A stretch of 64,000 nt of DNA from Microbacteriaceae bacterium PS02070. GTDB taxonomy: Bacteria > Actinomycetota > Actinomycetes > Actinomycetales > Microbacteriaceae. Shown piece after piece: positions 1 to 7,160 of this stretch. Both the position numbers and the translations under genes were made by a program. Position 1 is the first letter of the stretch, and each line of letters starts with the position of its first letter. The stretch is from positions 62,001-126,000 of the forward strand of contig JASCPE010000005.1 in NCBI GenBank assembly GCA_029959865.1, read 5' to 3'. A model generated the notes under the pieces. It saw nothing but the letters and a program-made list of their open reading frames with translations, did no database searches and was not told the origin of the DNA.

Positions 1-19
1 GTCGTGCCCGGCCGCTCCC

Positions 20-69
20 GAGTCATCCCCGAGTCATCCCCGAGTCGCCGCTCCGGAGTCGCCGCTCCG
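20..69. repeat. Two adjacent short tandem duplications
   Basis: An 11-bp unit (gagtcatcccc) is present twice at 20-30 and 31-41. It is followed directly by a 14-bp unit (gagtcgccgctccg) twice at 42-55 and 56-69. All four units begin with gagtc. No credible gene covers this stretch. They look like replication-slippage duplications at the edge of the palindromic repeat region. Confidence 0.7.
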
Positions 70-85
70 TGTCGTAGTCCGATGC

Positions 86-168
86 GCACAACTGCGGCGT
101 TGACAGGCGATACGCCGCGTGTTTGGGGCGGGGCGTCGGCGTGTTGGGTCTGTGCGCCGCAGTTGTGC
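86..168. repeat. 83-bp two-tier palindrome, copy 1
   Basis: The outer arms are perfect 14-bp inverted repeats, gcacaactgcggcg at 86-99 and its complement at 155-168. The inner arms are 8 bp, at 110-117 and 137-144, with one mismatch (atacgccg against cggcgtgt) that could be a G-T wobble. The arms are separated by 10-nt spacers on both sides, and the central loop is 19 nt. The arm/spacer lengths 14-10-8-19-8-10-14 are identical in all four copies of the window (227-309, 54087-54169, 54238-54320). Confidence 0.85.
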
Positions 169-226
169 TGGGTGGTGGGGTGAGGAGGGGTCGTGTGGGG
201 TGAGGCGGCCGAGGTGCGTCTGATGC

Positions 227-309
227 GCACAACTGCGGCGTCGACGGGCGACACGCCGCGTGTTTGGGGCGAGGCGTCGGCGTGTTGGGTCTGTGCGCCG
301 CAGTTGTGC
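227..309. repeat. 83-bp two-tier palindrome, copy 2
   Basis: The outer arms are at 227-240 and 296-309 and the perfect inner arms acacgccg/cggcgtgt at 251-258 and 278-285. Both spacers are 10 nt and the loop is 19 nt. The left spacer begins tcgac and the right spacer contains gggtct, both shared with the distant copy at 54087-54169. The element is therefore oriented, and its non-paired positions are also conserved. Confidence 0.85.
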
Positions 310-379
310 TGGGTGGTGGGGTGAGGAGGAGTCGTGTGGGGTGAGGCGGCGTGCAGGGGCTGCGGCGTGGGTGGGTGGG

Positions 380-1078
380 TCAGTCGGTGCAGGTGAGGTT
401 TGACCGGAGGGAGGTCATGAGGTCGATCTCCGCGGACTGCGTTTGGATGATGCCCTCGGCCACCTGCACCGCGCGGTCGTTGGATCCGAGCTCCACCAGT
501 GCCTGCGCCATCGGGATCGCACCTTCGTGGTGGCGGATCATGAGCTCAAGGAAGAGGCAGTCCGCTGCGGTGCCGGTGGCGGCGTCCAAGGCGCTGAGCT
601 CCTCGGAGGAGGCCATGCCCATCGACGCCATCAACTCCTCCTGCGTCATCTCGTCACCGGTGCTGCCCGATCCGTGGTCATGGCCCGATTCGGACTGCGA
701 CATCCACTCCATCAGCGGACCGCCGGACTGCGGGAGTCCCCACTGCACCAGCCAGTCGTAGAACTCGCCGCGCTGACCTGCCTGAGCGGTGGCGATGTCG
801 TACGACAGAGCGCGCACGCCTTCGTCCTCGGTCTTGCGATAAATAGTCATCGACATCTCGATCGCCTGCGTATGGTGCACTTGCATGTCACGCGAGAATC
901 CCGCCTCGGCCGAGTCTGTGGTCGGGGTGGCGGAGGCTCCGAACATCGAGAAGCGGCCGATCGCGAACGCGGCCAGTGCGATACCGAGCGCGGCCAGCAG
1001 AATCACCCACCACGGCGGCAGAGTGCGTGCGGTTCTCTCCGGTGTGCTCACTGTGTGCTGGGGATCCGGTGTGCTCAC
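380..1078 (-). CDS. DUF305 family membrane-anchored protein
   Basis: The predicted protein has 232 residues: a short cytoplasmic N-terminus, one transmembrane helix near residues 20-40 (WWVILLAALGIALAAFAIG) and a DUF305 domain. The family's two histidine/methionine-rich signatures are visible, MQVHHTQAIEMS in the first half and MIRHHEGAIPMAQ in the second. DUF305 is a ferritin-like four-helix fold, and metal binding is suspected but not demonstrated here. The GTG at 1078 is chosen because it overlaps the stop of the upstream DUF3105 gene as GTGA; a second in-frame GTG lies 10 codons later. The same adjacent pair is common in actinobacteria, suggesting a joint envelope role, which is inference. 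Confidence 0.85.
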   Translation of the reverse strand: MSTPDPQHTVSTPERTARTLPPWWVILLAALGIALAAFAIGRFSMFGASATPTTDSAEAGFSRDMQVHHTQAIEMSMTIYRKTEDEGVRALSYDIATAQAGQRGEFYDWLVQWGLPQSGGPLMEWMSQSESGHDHGSGSTGDEMTQEELMASMGMASSEELSALDAATGTAADCLFLELMIRHHEGAIPMAQALVELGSNDRAVQVAEGIIQTQSAEIDLMTSLRSNLTCTD

Positions 1079-1776
1079 TGCTTGCCGGGACCGTCCACGG
1101 CGCCGGAGCACAGCGCGCCCGGCTCGGGGACGTTCTGGCTGCGCCAATACTCCTCGAAGAACTCCGGGATGCGCGGGTCATCGGCCGAATCGACCTTCAA
1201 CTGAGCGTTCCACGCGCTGATCGCGATCGGCGAGGGGAGGTCTGGGTAGGGGGAGAGGATGACGTAGCTGCTGGGCAGGGTTGCGGTGAGGGTTTCAAGC
1301 TCCTCGCCCTGCACGAGTTCGGGGTCGTAGGTCACCCAGACCGCACCGTGCTCGAGGGAGTGCACCGCGTTCTCGTTCTGCTGCGGCTCGGTGTAGACGC
1401 CGCAATTCAGCCAGTACTGATTGTGCGGGCCACCGGCCGGCGGGTCCTGCGGGTAGTCGACTTCGCCTTCGACGTGGGTCGTTGTGTTGGTGAAGGTCTC
1501 GACGCCTTCGATCTCCGCGCCGTCGCTCCCGGGGTCATACTCGGCCGCCCCGCGGGGTGCGAACACGATGGAAGCGACGATCAATGCGATGACGACGAGG
1601 GAGGCCGTGATGCCAACGATCCACCAGACGAGCTTGCTGCGGCGTCGCTTTGCCAACTGCTTCTGATACTCGGCGAGTTTGGCTTGCTTCTGCGCTTCGC
1701 GCTGCTGCTTAACGGTCTGGTTGATGTTCGCCTGGGTAGCGGGGTTGCCGCTCTTGCGCTGCTGTGGGGAGGACAT
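1075..1776 (-). CDS. DUF3105 family membrane-anchored protein
   Basis: The predicted protein has 233 residues. Its N-terminal 48 or so residues are Gln/Lys-rich and probably a short coiled coil (QTVKQQREAQKQAKLAEYQ). One transmembrane helix follows (LVWWIVGITASLVVIALIV) and then the extracytoplasmic DUF3105 domain. Conserved family features are visible: PPAGGPHNQYWLNCGVY and VHSLEHGAVW, plus two cysteines (NCGVY, ALCSG) that could form a disulfide. The gene precedes and overlaps the DUF305 gene by 4 nt, so the two are probably translated together. The function of DUF3105 is unknown. Confidence 0.85.
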   Translation of the reverse strand: MSSPQQRKSGNPATQANINQTVKQQREAQKQAKLAEYQKQLAKRRRSKLVWWIVGITASLVVIALIVASIVFAPRGAAEYDPGSDGAEIEGVETFTNTTTHVEGEVDYPQDPPAGGPHNQYWLNCGVYTEPQQNENAVHSLEHGAVWVTYDPELVQGEELETLTATLPSSYVILSPYPDLPSPIAISAWNAQLKVDSADDPRIPEFFEEYWRSQNVPEPGALCSGAVDGPGKQ

Positions 1777-1900
1777 CGGGACTCTCGGGTTCGGGCGCGG
1801 GTGCGCGAGTGCTCCCGACCAGCGTATGAGAGATCACTATGGATTCGCCGAAGACCCAGGCCGCTTCCCGCATGTCGGCGGGGGCTTGCAGGATGGGGAT

Positions 1901-3010
1901 GTGGCCACCTCCTCGCCGTTCCCTCCGTCCACACCCCTCGTGCGGGAGCGTCTGGTGCGCCATCGGCTCACGTCCGGTCTCGCCACCCCGCTCGACGTCG
2001 TGCGCCACCTCGGGGCGGTGCAGGCGCAGGACTACGGGCAGTCGCTGTGGGCGATCGCAACCCGGATGACGACACCCGACGTACCCGCCGTCGTCGCGGC
2101 CATCGAGCGCGGAGAGATCGTGCGGACCTGGCCGATGCGAGGGACCATTCATTGGATGCCAGCGGAAGATGCTGCCTGGATGGTCGCCCTCAGCGCCGAA
2201 CGAACGCTTCACGCCGCCCGCGCGCGACGGGAGGCTCTCTCGATCGATGACGCCGTGCTCGCGCACGCCGACGATGTCCTCACCGATGCGCTCCGAGGCG
2301 GGAAGCGCATGCCGCGCCCAGAGCTTGTCGCGCGGTGGGAGAGTGCGGGGATCACCACGACAGGCGGACGCGGCTACCACCTGCTGTGGACGCTTGCGCA
2401 TCGCGGTCGGATCATCATCGGGCCGATGGCAGGCAAGCAGCAGACATTCGTACTCGCTGCGGAGTTTCTCCCGTCGGCTGCCGCGGGTGAGGGCCGTGCC
2501 GAGCTCGCGGCCCGCTACCTGGCCAGCCACGGACCCGCGAGCGCCGCCGACGTTGCGTGGTGGACCGGAACCACGCTCACTGCGTCGCGCGCCGCGATCG
2601 GTGCAGCAGCCGACAGCGGCCGCGTGCGACGCTGTGGCGAGTACGAAGACCGAGATCTGTGGACCGGCAGCGACACACCGCCCGTCGCCGTAGCGGGGGA
2701 CGGGGTGCGGTTCCTCGCGGGCTTTGATGAGTACACGCTCGGCTACAAGGTGCGCGACGACGTCCTCGCGCCCGCGCACTTCACGCGCGTTGTGCCGGGA
2801 TCGAATGGGGTTTTTCAAGGGACGGTGCACTCCGACGGCGTGATCGTGGGGACGTGGCGTCGCGCGCTCTCTGCGAAAGCGGTGGACGTCGGCGTCGAGC
2901 TGTTCCACGCACGGTCAGCGTCGGCCCGGGGCGTGCGGCACGCGGCGATGGCCGTGGCGGATGCGTATCGTGTCCCGCTCCGGGACCTGTCCGTGACGAC
3001 CGTCGCCTGA
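1901..3010 (+). CDS. Winged-helix DNA-binding protein of the AlkZ (HTH_42) DNA-glycosylase family
   Basis: The predicted protein has 369 residues and matches the PF06224-type three-winged-helix architecture. The start GTG at 1901 follows a purine-rich stretch (aggatgggg) and sits just before the conserved LVRERLVRHRL helix; an ATG at 1826 would add 25 unconserved residues. Near residue 41 it has AVQAQDYGQSLWAI. The Q-A-Q (Q41, Q43) fits the QxQ catalytic motif described for Streptomyces AlkZ, which unhooks interstrand crosslinks, whereas E. coli YcaQ has QxD. Other family marks are TWPMRGTIHW and FLAGFDEYTLGY. A repair glycosylase role is inferred from family and motif. It stands alone, diverging from the DUF3105 gene. 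Confidence 0.75.
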   Translation: MATSSPFPPSTPLVRERLVRHRLTSGLATPLDVVRHLGAVQAQDYGQSLWAIATRMTTPDVPAVVAAIERGEIVRTWPMRGTIHWMPAEDAAWMVALSAERTLHAARARREALSIDDAVLAHADDVLTDALRGGKRMPRPELVARWESAGITTTGGRGYHLLWTLAHRGRIIIGPMAGKQQTFVLAAEFLPSAAAGEGRAELAARYLASHGPASAADVAWWTGTTLTASRAAIGAAADSGRVRRCGEYEDRDLWTGSDTPPVAVAGDGVRFLAGFDEYTLGYKVRDDVLAPAHFTRVVPGSNGVFQGTVHSDGVIVGTWRRALSAKAVDVGVELFHARSASARGVRHAAMAVADAYRVPLRDLSVTTVA

Positions 3011-3038
3011 CGCGACGGTCGCACGATAGACTGGCGGA

Positions 3039-3054
3039 ATCGAATCGATTCGAT
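3039..3054. promoter_or_regulatory. 16-bp perfect palindrome upstream of the MFS exporter gene
   Basis: The sequence atcgaatcgattcgat is a perfect dyad in the 101-bp gap before the exporter start at 3112. It begins 7 bp after a TAGACT hexamer (3027-3032) that could serve as a -10 box. This position suits a repressor operator for the exporter. No regulator gene is adjacent, so the binding protein is unknown. Confidence 0.5.
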
Positions 3055-3111
3055 CCCGCGCTTCTCCCGAGGTGCGGGTTTTCTGTTGCCCCCTCTTTTG
3101 GAAAGCTCCCT

Positions 3112-4437
3112 GTGCGCGACACCGCCTCCATTCCCACGACGAATCAGCGTCGCACGCCGACGTCCGCAGTCCGCACGATCGGCAACAACCCTGCGACGGC
3201 GCCGATCGTCCTCCACCCCGGTGACGCGATCTCGACCGCCCGGCGCGTCGCCTACGTCCTCATCCTCGGCGCGCTCACCGCGCTCGGACCCTTCACCATC
3301 GATCTCTACCTCCCCGCCTTCCCCGTGCTGCAAGAGGACTTCCAGACCACGGCGGCCGCGATTCAGCTCACGCTGACGGGAACGATGATCGGCTTCGCGC
3401 TCGGACAGCTCGTCGTGGGCCCGATCAGCGACAAAGTCGGGCGCAGAATTCCACTCCTCGCCGTGACCGCATTGCACGTCGTTGCCAGCGCCGCCGCTGC
3501 ACTCGCCCCGACCCTGGGGCTCCTGAGCGTCGCGCGCGTGTTCATGGGCATCGGCGCCGCGGCCGGGGGTGTCGTCGCGATGGCCATCATCCGCGACCTC
3601 TTCGGCGGCAAGCGCCTCGTGGTGATGCTCAGCCGGCTCGCGCTCGTGAGCGGCGTCGCGCCCGTCATCGCTCCGCTGATCGGTTCGGGCCTGCTCGCCG
3701 TCATGCCGTGGCGAGGATTGTTCGTGGTGCTCGCCGTCTACGGCGCAGTGATGCTCGTTGCGACCGCGCTGCTGATCCCCGAGACCCTTCCGGCCGCGCG
3801 TCGCGCAGAGCGCGGCAGCTCCACCGTGCTCCAGCGCTATCGCATGGTGCTCAGCGACCGGGTCTTCGTCGGGGTCCTCATCATCGGCGGCATGACCTTC
3901 TCCGGTCTCTTCTCCTACCTCTCCGCGTCGTCATTCCTGTTCCAGGAGAGCTACGGGTTCAACCCACAGGAATACGGGCTGCTCTTCGCGGTCAACTCCG
4001 TCGGGGTCGTGATCGGTGTGCAGACTGCGTCGCGATTGGCCGCACGGTTCGGCCCGCAGTGGGTGATGGCATTCTCGACCGCGATGCTCGTTCTCGCGTC
4101 AGCAGCGATCATCGTGCTCGATCAGGCAGGAGCCGGTCTCTGGGGCGTCATGACCGCGCTGTTCGTGTTCATGATGGCGTGTGGGTTCACGCTGCCGTGC
4201 GTGCAGGTGCTCGCGCTGGACCGACACGGTCGTGCAGCGGGGACTGCGGCGTCTCTCGTCGGCGCCGTGAACTTCGGCGTCGCGGGTATGGTGACGCCGA
4301 TCGTCGGCTGGGTGTCGCACGGGTCGACGATCACCGCTTCCTCGATGGCGGCCGTGATGGTCGGCTGCGCCCTCATCGGGGCTGCCGCGCTGTGGCTCGT
4401 CGTACGCCCCCGGACGGTCGAGCGCCTCTCCGCCTGA
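3112..4437 (+). CDS. MFS multidrug exporter, Bcr/CflA type
   Basis: The predicted protein has 441 residues and twelve transmembrane segments. Family marks include LGALTALGPFTIDLYLPAFP in TM1, LGQLVVGPISDKVGRRIPLL (motif A) in the TM2-TM3 loop, and RVFMGIGAAAGGVVAMAIIRD (TM4). These fit the drug:H+ antiporter-1 family with Bcr/CflA organisation, exporting bicyclomycin, chloramphenicol or similar compounds. GTG 3112 is preceded by ggaaag and gives a 40-residue cytoplasmic N-terminus. The gene follows the AlkZ-like gene with its own putative operator, so a drug-responsive unit is possible but unproven. The substrate cannot be read from sequence. Confidence 0.85.
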   Translation: MRDTASIPTTNQRRTPTSAVRTIGNNPATAPIVLHPGDAISTARRVAYVLILGALTALGPFTIDLYLPAFPVLQEDFQTTAAAIQLTLTGTMIGFALGQLVVGPISDKVGRRIPLLAVTALHVVASAAAALAPTLGLLSVARVFMGIGAAAGGVVAMAIIRDLFGGKRLVVMLSRLALVSGVAPVIAPLIGSGLLAVMPWRGLFVVLAVYGAVMLVATALLIPETLPAARRAERGSSTVLQRYRMVLSDRVFVGVLIIGGMTFSGLFSYLSASSFLFQESYGFNPQEYGLLFAVNSVGVVIGVQTASRLAARFGPQWVMAFSTAMLVLASAAIIVLDQAGAGLWGVMTALFVFMMACGFTLPCVQVLALDRHGRAAGTAASLVGAVNFGVAGMVTPIVGWVSHGSTITASSMAAVMVGCALIGAAALWLVVRPRTVERLSA

Positions 4438-4518
4438 TCGCTCAGGTCATCGCCCGCACCGGAAGAGTTGCGGCGACGCGAGAGCGCGTCGCGCGCATGC
4501 GTAGGGGAGAATAGCCGA

Positions 4519-5190
4519 ATGGTATCGACTGACCCGGCTCCCGTGACGCACAGGCGGTCGTGGGTGATCGCGGGCGTCGTGCTGCTCGCGCTGGGGGGAC
4601 TGCTGTCGTGGGCGATCTGGGATCGTGGCGGTGAGCCCTTCGCGATCGACGCGTGGTGGAACGAAGCGGTGAAGGTGACCGGTGGCCCGGTGCACGCAAT
4701 CGCGCACGCTCTGAACGTGACCGGCGGCCACGTCTTCGGCACATGGATTCTGCCGGCCGCGATCCCGCTCGTGCTGCTCATCATCCGCCGCCCGTGGGGC
4801 GCCGCCACCTTCCTTGCCGCATCTCTGGTCAGCGTCGGTCTGATCCAGCTCATTAAGAACCTCGTTGCGCGTGCGCGTCCCCCCGAGCAGCTCGTCGACT
4901 CCGATTTCGGGTCATTCCCGTCGGGACATACAGCGAATGCGGCGACCATGGTGATCATCCTGGTGATCCTGTTCCCTCGGATTTGGGTCATGATCGCGGC
5001 GGCGGTGTGGGCGATCGCGATGGCTCTGAGCCGCACAGTGTTGCACGCGCACTGGCTCTCCGACACCGTGGGAGGGATGACCCTTGGTGCCGCCGCGGCC
5101 TTCCTGGTGGCGGCCGCGTTCGCCGTGCCGCTCGCACGGGAGCGACACAAGATCACGCATGATCGGGGCAGCGCTCGCTCGATAGGCTGA
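4519..5190 (+). CDS. PAP2-family membrane phosphatase
   Basis: The predicted protein has 223 residues and about six transmembrane helices. The three phosphatase signature motifs are intact: KNLVARARPP (KX6RP), SFPSGHTANAAT (PSGH) and SRTVLHAHWLSDTVGG (SRX5HX3D). The His residues of motifs 2 and 3 and the Asp of motif 3 form the expected catalytic set. It probably dephosphorylates a lipid phosphate such as phosphatidic acid or undecaprenyl pyrophosphate at the outer membrane face. ATG 4519 follows a ggggag ribosome-binding site. It ends 4 bp before the HerA-like gene. Confidence 0.88.
   Translation: MVSTDPAPVTHRRSWVIAGVVLLALGGLLSWAIWDRGGEPFAIDAWWNEAVKVTGGPVHAIAHALNVTGGHVFGTWILPAAIPLVLLIIRRPWGAATFLAASLVSVGLIQLIKNLVARARPPEQLVDSDFGSFPSGHTANAATMVIILVILFPRIWVMIAAAVWAIAMALSRTVLHAHWLSDTVGGMTLGAAAAFLVAAAFAVPLARERHKITHDRGSARSIG
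5183..5188 (+). promoter_or_regulatory. -10 box TAGGCT for a leaderless HerA-like gene
   Basis: TAGGCT ends exactly 6 nt before ATG 5195, so transcription should begin at or next to the start codon. The hexamer overlaps the end of the PAP2 gene. There is no well-spaced ribosome-binding site. Confidence 0.5.
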
Positions 5191-5194
5191 GGCC

Positions 5195-7120
5195 ATGACT
5201 GCCCCCACCGATGCAGAACTCGAGCGGCTCCGCGCCGAAGCGGCGGCCGCGGACGCAGCTCTCAAGGCCGCGGAAGCGCGCGCCGCGCTTGCGGCTGCCG
5301 AAGCGGACGCCGCACGTGAGCGAGCGAGCACGCCCGAGCCATCGAAAGACTCCAGCGAGGTTGTCTCCCAAGCGGAGGCGCCGGCTGAACCCGGTCCCGA
5401 CAGTGCGGGCGCTGGCGCCGAGGCTGCCGACGTGGGCGCCGTCGCCGTCGCCGACGCTGCGGACGCGGCCCCACCTGCAGGTGCGGACGTGGCCGCGCCC
5501 CTCGGGGAGGGTGCGGTCGATGCCATCCGGCAGGGGTACACGTTCGACCAGGAGACGCTCGATCTCGGCGCCCTGATGAACGGCGGACCTGCCGCCGACG
5601 TGCAGATCCGCATCCCCCTCGCGATGACAAACCGGCATGGACTTGTCGCCGGGGCGACCGGTACCGGCAAGACCCGCACGTTGCAGGGCATTGCCGAGCA
5701 ACTCGCGGCGAAGGGCGTCCCGGTGTTCGCCGCAGACATCAAAGGTGATCTGACGGGTATGGCGACGCCGGGAGAATCCAACGAGCAGCTCCTCGCGCGC
5801 ACGCAAGCGATCGGGCAGGCGTGGACCCCGCGTGCGTCCGCGGTGGAGTACTTCGCGTTGGGCGGGGTGGGCAAGGGCGTGCCCGTGCGGGCGACGGTGT
5901 CGGGCTTCGGCCCGCTCCTCCTGGCAAAAGTGCTGGGGCTGAACCAGACGCAGGAGTCGAGCCTCGGCCTCGTGTTCCACTACGCCGATCAGAACGGCCT
6001 CGCGCTGGTCGACCTCGCCGACCTACGCGCTGTCCTGACCTACCTCACGAGCGACGAGGGCAAGGGAGAACTCAAGAACCTTGGGGGCCTATCCGCCTCG
6101 ACCGCGGGCGTGATCCTCCGCGAGCTCATCACCTTCGCGGACGGGGGAGCGGACGTGTTCTTCGGTGAGCCGGAGTTCGACGTCGACGACTTCTTACGTA
6201 TGGCAGCCGACGGTCGTGGCATCATCAGCCTGTTGGAGGTGCCTGGCGTTGCCGACAAGCCGGAACTCTTCTCCACGTTCCTGATGTACCTGCTGGCGGA
6301 GCTGTTCGAGCGGTTGCCGGAAGTGGGCGATCTCGAGAAGCCGAAGCTCGTCTTCTTCTTCGACGAGGCGCACCTACTCTTCAAGGACGCATCGAAGGAC
6401 TTCACCGCCTCGATCGTTCAGACGGTCCGCCTCATCCGCTCGAAGGGCGTCGGGGTCTTCTTCGTGACGCAGACCCCGAAAGACCTGCCCAGCGACGTGC
6501 TCGCCCAGCTCGGCTCGCGGGTCCAGCATGCGCTGCGCGCTTTCACCCCCGATGATGCGAAGGTGCTGCGAGCGACAGTGCGGACGTATCCGACCTCCGA
6601 CTATGACCTGGAACGCGTCTTGCAGGAGCTCGCGACGGGGGAAGCGATCGTGACTGTCATGAGCGAGAAGGGCGCCCCGACGCCGGTCGCATGGACGCGG
6701 ATGCGCGCTCCGGAGGGCCTGATGTCACCCACGCCCGCCGATCAGATCGACCAGTCCGTGGCCGCTTCGCCCCTGCTGCCGAAGTACGGCACCGCGGTCG
6801 ACCCCGAGTCCGCGCGAGAGATCCTGTCCGCGAAGATGAACGCGGCCGCAGAGGCAGCGGCCGCCGACGACGCTGCCCTGGCGAAGGCGAAGGCCGACGC
6901 GGAGTACGCGAAGCAGCAGGCGGCGATCGACAAGGCCAAGGCTGCGGAGGAGAAGAAGGCGCAGGCCGAGTACGAGCGGATCCTCAAGAAGACGGCCGGC
7001 ACGAGTCGCACGCGGCGATCGCGAGACAAGAGCCCGTTGGAGCAGATTCTGGGGTCGAAGTCGACTCAGACCCTGATCAACGGTGTCATTCGGGGCGTCT
7101 TCGGCAACAGTCGACGCTGA
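5195..7120 (+). CDS. HerA-like helicase-domain ATPase (DUF853)
   Basis: The predicted protein has 641 residues. Residues 1-110 are Ala/Glu/Asp-rich, first a predicted coiled coil (ELERLRAEAAAADAALKAA) and then an acidic low-complexity linker. The RecA-like HerA domain follows, with Walker A GATGTGKTRT at about 153-162 and Walker B LVFFFDEAH with D390-E391. The sensor-like FFVTQTPKDLPSDVLAQLG also fits DUF853. The C-terminus is another Ala/Lys coiled coil (about 540-610) and a basic tail. Family members are hexameric P-loop ATPases, but a nuclease partner (NurA) is not encoded nearby, so the role is unknown. It is probably expressed from its own leaderless promoter. Confidence 0.85.
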   Translation: MTAPTDAELERLRAEAAAADAALKAAEARAALAAAEADAARERASTPEPSKDSSEVVSQAEAPAEPGPDSAGAGAEAADVGAVAVADAADAAPPAGADVAAPLGEGAVDAIRQGYTFDQETLDLGALMNGGPAADVQIRIPLAMTNRHGLVAGATGTGKTRTLQGIAEQLAAKGVPVFAADIKGDLTGMATPGESNEQLLARTQAIGQAWTPRASAVEYFALGGVGKGVPVRATVSGFGPLLLAKVLGLNQTQESSLGLVFHYADQNGLALVDLADLRAVLTYLTSDEGKGELKNLGGLSASTAGVILRELITFADGGADVFFGEPEFDVDDFLRMAADGRGIISLLEVPGVADKPELFSTFLMYLLAELFERLPEVGDLEKPKLVFFFDEAHLLFKDASKDFTASIVQTVRLIRSKGVGVFFVTQTPKDLPSDVLAQLGSRVQHALRAFTPDDAKVLRATVRTYPTSDYDLERVLQELATGEAIVTVMSEKGAPTPVAWTRMRAPEGLMSPTPADQIDQSVAASPLLPKYGTAVDPESAREILSAKMNAAAEAAAADDAALAKAKADAEYAKQQAAIDKAKAAEEKKAQAEYERILKKTAGTSRTRRSRDKSPLEQILGSKSTQTLINGVIRGVFGNSRR

Positions 7121-7160
7121 CGGCGACGCTGACCCAACGCTTTCAGGTGCTCGCGACTCC

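Larger units (their letters stand above)
84..349. repeat. 141-bp-period tandem duplication carrying nested palindromes
   Basis: Positions 84-208 are repeated almost exactly at 225-349, an offset of 141 bp. Each unit consists of one 83-bp nested palindrome followed by about 40 bp of purine-rich, G-rich sequence (ggtggtggggtgagg and similar). Differences are single bases, such as ttgac/tcgac in the left spacer. Together with the short duplications before it, this fills the gene-free 1-379. The short reading frames here are low-complexity products of the repeat. Confidence 0.8.

Noticed and set aside
86..309. CRISPR array
   Set aside because: There are only two copies per locus, each an 83-bp palindrome. 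The offset copies share their flanks instead of having unique spacers, and there are no cas genes.
2854..3111. N-terminal extension of the MFS exporter
   Set aside because: The frame is open upstream but overlaps the end of the AlkZ-like gene and encodes Arg-rich, unconserved sequence. GTG 3112 with a ggaaag site is a better start.
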